DNA of 9,236 bases, taken from positions 914,374 through 923,609 of the forward strand of contig CP070773.1 of NCBI GenBank assembly GCA_020345945.1, read 5' to 3'. The notes under the pieces are model-generated. The model made no database searches and was not told the origin of the DNA. It worked only from the letters and a program-made list of their open reading frames with translations. The DNA comes from Candidatus Bathyarchaeota archaeon. Its GTDB lineage: Archaea; Thermoproteota; Bathyarchaeia; RBG-16-48-13; GCA-020345945. Position 1 is the first letter of the stretch; every line of letters begins with the position of its first letter. The position numbers and the translations under genes were made by a program. This document shows, in pieces, positions 5,197-9,236 of this stretch.

Positions 5197-5774
5197 CCTT
5201 CTTCCTTACTTTCTGGGGGAGTTCCTTTGGTCTTCTGGACGTCTTCCGCTATCCAATCTAGCTTTCCTAAGAACGGTTGTCGGCATGTCAACCCAATCTT
5301 CCCGCTGGCTCCTCCCTTGCTTAAACTTACCGCTGTAATCCTTGCTCGGACAAGATCTCCTTGGGTCAGTCTTCTTCGAGTTTCTCTTCCTAAAAGCACG
5401 GCTTGTCTATCATCGTAGGAGATGAAGTCATCCATTATCTGGGAAACATGTAGAAGCGCATCTATGGGACCTATCCTGACGAAGGCTCCGAAGTCTTCTG
5501 TCTCAACCAACTCTCCTTCCACAATCTCTTGAATTTCTGGATAGAAGGTCAGCAGTGTGAATGTTGCGCGGTGATAGGTAGCCCCATCACCTGGGATTAT
5601 CTTTCCTATAGATTCGACTTCCATATCTGTTACGAGGATGATATACCCAAGATCCTCTGTTACGATTCCCTCGTATCGCGTCTTCAGCCTCTCGTAAGCG
5701 ATATCCTTGAAGGGTTCTCCAAATCTTTCCGGAGGTATTCGAATGAGATCTTGGCATTGAACAAGTCTGAACAT
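5193..5774 (-). CDS. rpoE: DNA-directed RNA polymerase stalk subunit Rpo7 (RpoE1/RpoE')
   Basis: Homologue of eukaryotic Rpb7; with Rpo4 it forms the polymerase stalk that binds emerging RNA and helps open the promoter. Of 193 residues, 1-80 form the tip domain (MFRLVQCQDLIRIPPERFGEP; LGYIILVTDMEVESIGKIIPGDG; HRATFTLLTFYPE) and about 82-165 the S1 domain (VEGELVETEDFGAFVRIGPIDALLHVSQ; GDLVRARITAVSL; KIGLTCRQPFLGKLDWI). The last 15 residues (from V179) are a charged tail, slightly beyond the usual end. ATG start; the leader contains two AAAAAGG-like runs, the more distant (AAGGTC) the better SD. A TATA-like box lies upstream, so the rpoE-spt4-DPCK trio may be transcribed separately from the genes before it. 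Confidence 0.97.
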   Translation of the reverse strand: MFRLVQCQDLIRIPPERFGEPFKDIAYERLKTRYEGIVTEDLGYIILVTDMEVESIGKIIPGDGATYHRATFTLLTFYPEIQEIVEGELVETEDFGAFVRIGPIDALLHVSQIMDDFISYDDRQAVLLGRETRRRLTQGDLVRARITAVSLSKGGASGKIGLTCRQPFLGKLDWIAEDVQKTKGTPPESKEEG

Positions 5775-5830
5775 GGCCTTTTTTAGACCTTTTTCAGTTG
5801 ATTTTGGGCTGAGTAAGAGGTACCAATGCC

Positions 5831-5846
5831 CTTAATAACTTTTAGG
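5831..5846 (-). promoter_or_regulatory. Candidate archaeal promoter for rpoE1-spt4-DPCK
   Basis: Reading the minus strand, CCTAAA (BRE-like) then AGTTATTAAG (TATA-like, 5840-5831) sits in the 85-base gap between the PIN gene and rpoE1. A start about 25 bases on gives a leader of about 30 bases to the ATG at 5774. The gap is the widest inside the S6e-to-DPCK block, which fits an internal promoter. Confidence 0.5.
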
Positions 5847-5859
5847 CTTCCAGCATCTA

Positions 5860-6303
5860 TCATTTTATTACTCCATGAAGTTCCAGTTGCCCTTTTCCTC
5901 TCATGCTTAAGACCGGGATTCCGAGGGATCTTAGTCTCTTCCTCAAGACCCGATCGTTTGTTGCAACAGGACTCTTCCAGTCTTGAGCGAGCCTAACTAT
6001 TGCATCGTCAACGCTTTCGCTTTTCTCTGACTGGATCTTTATCAGTTTACATTTTTTTGCTAGAGTCAGGGCGAGACGGGCTTCTCTCCTATCGTCTTGT
6101 ATTGCAACTCGTTCGATTTCCTCTTGGACTTTAGAAGGTAATATCAATTCTACGTTTCTTCCCAAGGTTCTTGGGATCTCATCAAAAATATCAATATGGA
6201 AATTCGGGGGAGTCATCAGAAAGTTCGAGTCCAGAATCACCTTTAGTCTCGATTTATTGATGTTGCGAGGGGTTTCCGGTGTTTTATTAGACCTATTTGA
6301 CAA
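5860..6303 (-). CDS. PIN-domain protein of the archaeal Fcf1/Utp24-like family
   Basis: PIN domains are Mg2+-dependent ribonucleases; this family, always near aIF2 gamma and rpoE1 in archaea, is related to Fcf1/Utp24, which acts in eukaryotic pre-rRNA processing, but its archaeal role is unproven. The 147 residues hold VILDSNFLMTPPNFHIDIFDEI with D25, E61/E62, the VDDAIVRLA acidic pair D99/D100, and TNDRVL with D117, a complete PIN acidic set. About 19 residues before KVILD are polar and extra to the usual start. The TTG at 6303 follows an in-frame TGA, overlaps the aIF2 gamma end by 11 bases and has GGTTGATC ten bases upstream; a GTG at 6240 (residue 22) is the alternative. No antitoxin gene adjoins it, so this is not a VapBC toxin pair. 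Confidence 0.9.
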   Translation of the reverse strand: MSNRSNKTPETPRNINKSRLKVILDSNFLMTPPNFHIDIFDEIPRTLGRNVELILPSKVQEEIERVAIQDDRREARLALTLAKKCKLIKIQSEKSESVDDAIVRLAQDWKSPVATNDRVLRKRLRSLGIPVLSMRGKGQLELHGVIK

Positions 6304-7534
6304 CGCCGTATCCGATCAACCGCCATCTATCTTCCATTCTTCGACTTATTGCTATCCTATTGGACTCATCGATACAGATCGGTCTTCTAAGGTCAAACTC
6401 GACCATTTCTCCTTTGGTTCCTACGACCGTTCCCAAAGTGACTGCGGTTCCTCCGTTCAAGACCAACGGTTCTCTCATTCTAATCTTTTCTACCTTAGCC
6501 ATCTCTCTGGTTCCGATGGCTTGTTCGAAGAGATGTATTTCGAGTTGGAGTTGTTCGGCAACAGGTGGTAGTGTCCCAGGTTTGCCTACAGTATTACCAA
6601 CAAGGCCGTCGGCCTTCGTAAGCGAGGGATCAAGTTGGGTTCCGATACCCACAAGTCCTCCGCATGTAGCCTCCTCTACTCTTCTTCCTCCTGCGTGGAG
6701 AGTTTCAATCTTTGAGAAGAGTGGTCTGTATTCCGTCCTTCCTTTTGTTTCTATTCTTATTCCAGGCTTGACCTCAAGTTCGTCCCCTTCTCTGAAAACT
6801 CCTTGCTGGAGTGTACCTCCGAGGACTCCGCCTAGGATCTTCTCTGCAGGGATACCGGGCCTGTTTACGTCAAAGGATCTTACTACATGCATTCTTGGTG
6901 GTTTTGAGAGGTCCCTTTTTGGGGTAGGCATCCTTGTCTCGATAGTCTCTAAGAGTACATCAATATTTGTTTCATGAAGTGCTGATATCGGTATTACTGG
7001 GGCGTCTTCTGCTATCGTTCCCTCGATGAATCCACGGATCTGTTTGTAGTTCTCGAGAACTTGATCTTTGGGTACTAGTTCAATCTTGTTCTGAACCAAT
7101 ATGATTTTCTCGACACCTATTACTCCCAATGCTGCCAGATGTTCTCTTGTTTGGGGTTGCGGGACTTTCTCGTCTGCTGCCACAACCAATATGGCGCCGT
7201 CCATTATTGCTGTTCCTGAAAGCATCGTAGTCATTAGGACTTCATGTCCAGGACAGTCTACGAAACTTACAATTCTTTGGAGTTTTGCCGGTCCACCACA
7301 TTCAGGGCATTCTTCCTTCACGGTATAACATTCGGGTGGGGGACAATTCAGGCATTTGTAGATAGCTGTGTCGGCGTAGCCGACTTTGATAGTAATACCG
7401 CGCCTTAACTCTTCGGAATGTTTCGCGGCCCAAGAACCGGTAAGTGCTTGGATTAAAGTAGTCTTTCCATGGTCTACATGACCAGCAGTACCAATGTTTA
7501 TCTCTGCTTGTCTACCGTTTTTCTTCTTTCCCAC
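6293..7534 (-). CDS. eif2g: Translation initiation factor aIF2 subunit gamma
   Basis: GTPase core of heterotrimeric aIF2 that brings initiator Met-tRNA to the 30S subunit. The 413 residues are standard. The G domain shows GHVDHGKT (18-25), the switch 1 segment EELRRGITIKVGYAD, a zinc knuckle (C61, C64, C76, C79, with an additional C69), DCPGHE (93-98) and NKIE at 149-152 in place of the common NKID. Domain II begins near MHVVRSFDVNRPG and IPAEKILGGVLGGTL, and domain III ends RLIGYGVVK. The start is GTG, with GGGGAA and GCGGAG just upstream. It follows S6e by 37 bases and overlaps the PIN gene. The alpha and beta subunits are not in this window, as usual for archaea where they are encoded elsewhere. 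Confidence 0.98.
   Translation of the reverse strand: MGKKKNGRQAEINIGTAGHVDHGKTTLIQALTGSWAAKHSEELRRGITIKVGYADTAIYKCLNCPPPECYTVKEECPECGGPAKLQRIVSFVDCPGHEVLMTTMLSGTAIMDGAILVVAADEKVPQPQTREHLAALGVIGVEKIILVQNKIELVPKDQVLENYKQIRGFIEGTIAEDAPVIPISALHETNIDVLLETIETRMPTPKRDLSKPPRMHVVRSFDVNRPGIPAEKILGGVLGGTLQQGVFREGDELEVKPGIRIETKGRTEYRPLFSKIETLHAGGRRVEEATCGGLVGIGTQLDPSLTKADGLVGNTVGKPGTLPPVAEQLQLEIHLFEQAIGTREMAKVEKIRMREPLVLNGGTAVTLGTVVGTKGEMVEFDLRRPICIDESNRIAISRRMEDRWRLIGYGVVK
6314..6321 (-). promoter_or_regulatory. Bulged Shine-Dalgarno GGTTGATC before the PIN gene TTG start
   Basis: On the minus strand GGTTGATC lies in the aIF2 gamma coding end, ten bases before the TTG at 6303. It is the same octamer as that before S28e and supports the TTG over the downstream GTG at 6240. 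Confidence 0.4.
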
Positions 7535-7571
7535 TCCGCTTCCCCACAGATATTAGCGTTCTAATTCAGAT

Positions 7572-8018
7572 TTACTTCTCACCGGGACGATCTTTGCTTT
7601 TCTTGGTTTGAGTCTTCTTGCTTTTCTTGGTTTGAGTCTTCTTGCTTTTCTTGGTTTGAGTCTTCTTCTCTTGAGTCTTTAGGGTCTTCATGTTAATCTG
7701 GTAGATATCTTCAGTAATTGTGTCTCCTCTTACCATCTTTCTTTTTCTCTCCCCGCGAATTCCAGAGTGGAATCCAGGGCCATCAGTCAGTATTGCAGCT
7801 ATCCGGATGCCACCGTGGATGCTTCCTCTCATAGGGAATCCGTCTTTGTCAGATCCGCCTGTGATCTGAAATTTCTTCCCCTTCATGTCAATTGTCGATC
7901 CATCGACAGTTTCGCCAATTCTTCTTCCGATCATGACTTGGGCTTTAGCATCCTCGATCTCAAGGGTCTGGGACTTCCCGGTTTTTGTGTCTGAGACTAT
8001 TAGCTTGAATTTCGGCAA
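7572..8018 (-). CDS. rps6e: Small-subunit ribosomal protein S6e (eS6) with lysine-rich 8-residue repeat tail
   Basis: Ribosomal protein of the 30S body, the archaeal relative of eukaryotic eS6. Residues 1-112 form the conserved core: PKFKLIVSDTKTGKSQTLEI, GRRIGETVDG, FQITGGSDKDGFPMRGSIHGG, and GERKRKMVRGDTITEDIYQINMK. The core normally ends near here. Residues 118-141 are three exact copies of KKTQTKKS, preceded by the partial LKTQEK, and the chain ends KDRPGEK; the tail is strongly basic. The start is TTG with GGAG ten bases upstream (+ strand 8029-8032), and the N-terminus matches other S6e proteins. A TATA-like element lies about 50 bases upstream, so S6e probably heads the S6e-aIF2 gamma-PIN transcript independently of aIF5B. 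Confidence 0.96.
   Translation of the reverse strand: MPKFKLIVSDTKTGKSQTLEIEDAKAQVMIGRRIGETVDGSTIDMKGKKFQITGGSDKDGFPMRGSIHGGIRIAAILTDGPGFHSGIRGERKRKMVRGDTITEDIYQINMKTLKTQEKKTQTKKSKKTQTKKSKKTQTKKSKDRPGEK
7596..7667 (-). repeat. 24-bp perfect tandem repeat, three copies, inside S6e
   Basis: On + the copies are 7596-7619, 7620-7643 and 7644-7667, without mismatch; flanking sequence on the 5' side of the gene (7668 onward, CTCTTGAGTCTTT on +) is a decayed partial copy. The unit is in frame and encodes KKTQTKKS. It has the same unit length as the S24e repeat but unrelated sequence. Confidence 0.97.
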
Positions 8019-8059
8019 TGAGAGACTTCTCCGTAGTTGTGAGGTATAGCGAGGGATTC

Positions 8060-8077
8060 AAACGCTTATTAACGTTT
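8060..8077 (-). promoter_or_regulatory. Candidate S6e promoter: TATA-like box between inverted repeats
   Basis: On the minus strand GGAAACG precedes TTAATAAG (8072-8065), a BRE plus TATA arrangement. Transcription would begin near 8042, giving a leader of about 24 bases. The TATA is bracketed by a perfect 5-bp inverted repeat, AAACG (8060-8064) and CGTTT (8073-8077), which could be an operator or chance. It lies in the 99-base gap after aIF5B. Confidence 0.5.
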
Positions 8078-8117
8078 CCGAGTTGGGCTGTCCTTTTACC
8101 ATGCAGTCTCTCTAGGT

Positions 8118-9236
8118 CTAGATTCCCCAGAAAGCGTTCTCCCCTCTCATAATCTCTATGAGTTCCTGCAAGGTCTCCATTTCTCTCGGATCGAGCTCTT
8201 GTTCGAATCTACGTAGAAGTACTCTTACATGCTCTTCAGGTATCTGTACATAAAGTAGGTCATCTTCATGGATGTGCCTACCGACTATTGATCCCCGTAT
8301 TGAGACTGCTACTTGCATACCGGCTATAGCTTCCGTTAGGCTTTCCCCACGGTCTTGGATTTGGGACACCTGTCCGACCTCACGTCCTTTACGGTCAATT
8401 AATCTGACTCTTGTTCTCAATCTTCCCCCTAGTATTTCTACTCCCACTATTGCTGGTCTGCTCCTGCGGAAGATATAACCTGGCAAGATCTTGATCTTGC
8501 AGGGTAAGACCAAGTCCTCGAATGCTTCCTCAACCTTCCTTGTTCTCTCTTCTTTAACCCAGATTAGATAGTCGTCAATCAAGTGGTAGATTATGTTCTG
8601 TTGGAATATCTTGATCGCCTTGTTCTGTGCTTCTTCTTTCGCGTCAGATAGGAGTCTTACGTTGAATCCGAGAATCACGCCGAGTATCTCATCCTTCTGT
8701 CTAACCGACTCTGCCTCAATTACATCTCTTCTCGAGATGTCTCCTACATCGGCTAGTCTTATAGAGACGTCACTCTTCTTGAGCTCTGCCGTTATAGCTT
8801 CCAGGGAGCCAAGTGTATCGGTCTTTAAGACGATTCCGATCTTGTCGGTTGATATCCTGAGTCTTCCAATCTCGTCAGCAACTTGTCTCAAATAATCTTC
8901 GGTGTCTTTCTCATCAAGAGTTGCGTAGAGAGGTGAGCCTGCAAGGGCTCCTTCAAGGTTAGGAGCGGCTACCTTAACACCTGCCGCTGCTGTGACTTCA
9001 TTTACCGATGTGAACTTATCCCTTGGGTCTTTCATCTCATCCAACGGTTTAGGCAGGAGAAGTGCCCGTATCTTTGTGGTGATTATTTCATCTCTGCCAC
9101 CAAGTATAACAGAATCTCCTTGCCTTAGGGTTCCGTCGTAGATGATGACGTTCACCGTGGTACCTAATCCGGTTTCCTCGGTTACTTCTAAGACTGAACC
9201 TCGAGCTGGTCCTTCAGTCACAGTAAGCCTCTCGCC
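8118..9236 (-). CDS. infB: Translation initiation factor aIF5B, C-terminal part (start outside window)
   Basis: Homologue of bacterial IF2 and eukaryotic eIF5B, the GTPase that promotes subunit joining. The frame is open to the window edge, giving 372 visible residues; the GTP-binding domain is off the window and the in-frame GTG at 9221 is internal. Visible parts are the domain II barrel (GPARGSVLEVTEETGLGTTVNVIIYDGTLRQGDSVILGG, then RALLLPKPLDEMKDPRDKF, a strong aIF5B signature), domain III (KIGIVLKTDTLGSLEAITAELKK; DVGDISRRDVIEAESV), and domain IV (LPGYIFRRSRPAIVGVEILGGRLR; GQVSQIQDRGESLTEAIAGMQVAVSIRG), which binds the initiator tRNA end and, through its C-terminus, aIF1A. No intein is seen in this part. 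It is the first visible gene of the minus-strand block; in other archaea it often follows ndk directly. Confidence 0.97.
   Translation of the reverse strand, partial: GERLTVTEGPARGSVLEVTEETGLGTTVNVIIYDGTLRQGDSVILGGRDEIITTKIRALLLPKPLDEMKDPRDKFTSVNEVTAAAGVKVAAPNLEGALAGSPLYATLDEKDTEDYLRQVADEIGRLRISTDKIGIVLKTDTLGSLEAITAELKKSDVSIRLADVGDISRRDVIEAESVRQKDEILGVILGFNVRLLSDAKEEAQNKAIKIFQQNIIYHLIDDYLIWVKEERTRKVEEAFEDLVLPCKIKILPGYIFRRSRPAIVGVEILGGRLRTRVRLIDRKGREVGQVSQIQDRGESLTEAIAGMQVAVSIRGSIVGRHIHEDDLLYVQIPEEHVRVLLRRFEQELDPREMETLQELIEIMRGENAFWGI

Noticed and set aside
5860..6303. PIN protein as a VapC toxin
   Set aside because: There is no antitoxin gene next to it; the neighbours are the conserved aIF2 gamma and rpoE1, and the sequence fits the Fcf1-like archaeal family.
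6297..6977. Long plus-strand open frame opposite aIF2 gamma (226 codons)
   Set aside because: It is the shadow of a strongly conserved gene on the other strand, with a low-complexity S/P/L-rich product, no recognisable domain and no promoter.
1..9236. Defence, CRISPR, transposon or integrated element in the window
   Set aside because: Every gene is a recognisable archaeal housekeeping gene and the gaps are short. No terminal inverted repeats, attachment sites, spacer arrays or recombinase fragments were found.

Overview
The window is a dense block of archaeal information-processing genes. It holds archaeal or eukaryotic-type ribosomal proteins (eL8/L7Ae, eS28, eL24, eS24, eS27, eS6), the RNA polymerase stalk subunit Rpo7 (RpoE1), Spt4, aIF2 gamma, aIF5B, an archaeal-type glutamyl-tRNA synthetase and an isoprenoid (archaeal lipid) prenyl synthase. 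This rules out a bacterium. The exact lineage cannot be fixed from the sequence alone; a TACK or Bathyarchaeia-like archaeon is a reasonable guess, and no mobile element, tRNA, rRNA or CRISPR array is visible.

Layout: (1) 1-472, the 3' part of a geranylgeranyl-diphosphate synthase-type gene, then gltX (592-2328), both on +. (2) 2329-2573, a gene-free region with a hairpin, a 10-bp phased degenerate repeat, a T-run and the likely promoter and leader of the next operon. (3) 2574-3850 on +: L7Ae, S28e, L24e, ndk, tightly packed; ndk appears to start at a CTG overlapping the L24e stop. (4) 3911-4484 on +: S24e and S27ae. (5) 4481-8018 on -, read from the right: S6e, aIF2 gamma, a PIN-domain protein, rpoE1, spt4 and the GTP-dependent dephospho-CoA kinase. 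(6) 8118 to the right edge on -: the C-terminal part of aIF5B. The + and - blocks converge at 4481-4484, where both stop codons lie in one CTAG.

Functionally the block joins translation initiation (aIF2 gamma, aIF5B), ribosome structure, tRNA charging, transcription elongation (Rpo7, Spt4), nucleotide supply (NDK) and CoA synthesis. These genes form one long same-strand string in some other archaea. Here the aIF5B-to-DPCK segment is inverted relative to L7Ae-NDK, while S24e-S27ae stays with the NDK side, so the string has been rearranged.

I see no evidence for a wholly new system. The most notable details are two independent 24-bp tandem repeats that give opposite-charge 8-residue tails to two small-subunit proteins (S24e acidic, S6e basic), the probable CTG start of ndk, the stop-codon-sharing convergent junction with A/T-rich tracts that could serve as reciprocal terminators, recurrent bulged Shine-Dalgarno sequences before non-ATG starts, and the phased repeat and leader hairpin ahead of L7Ae.
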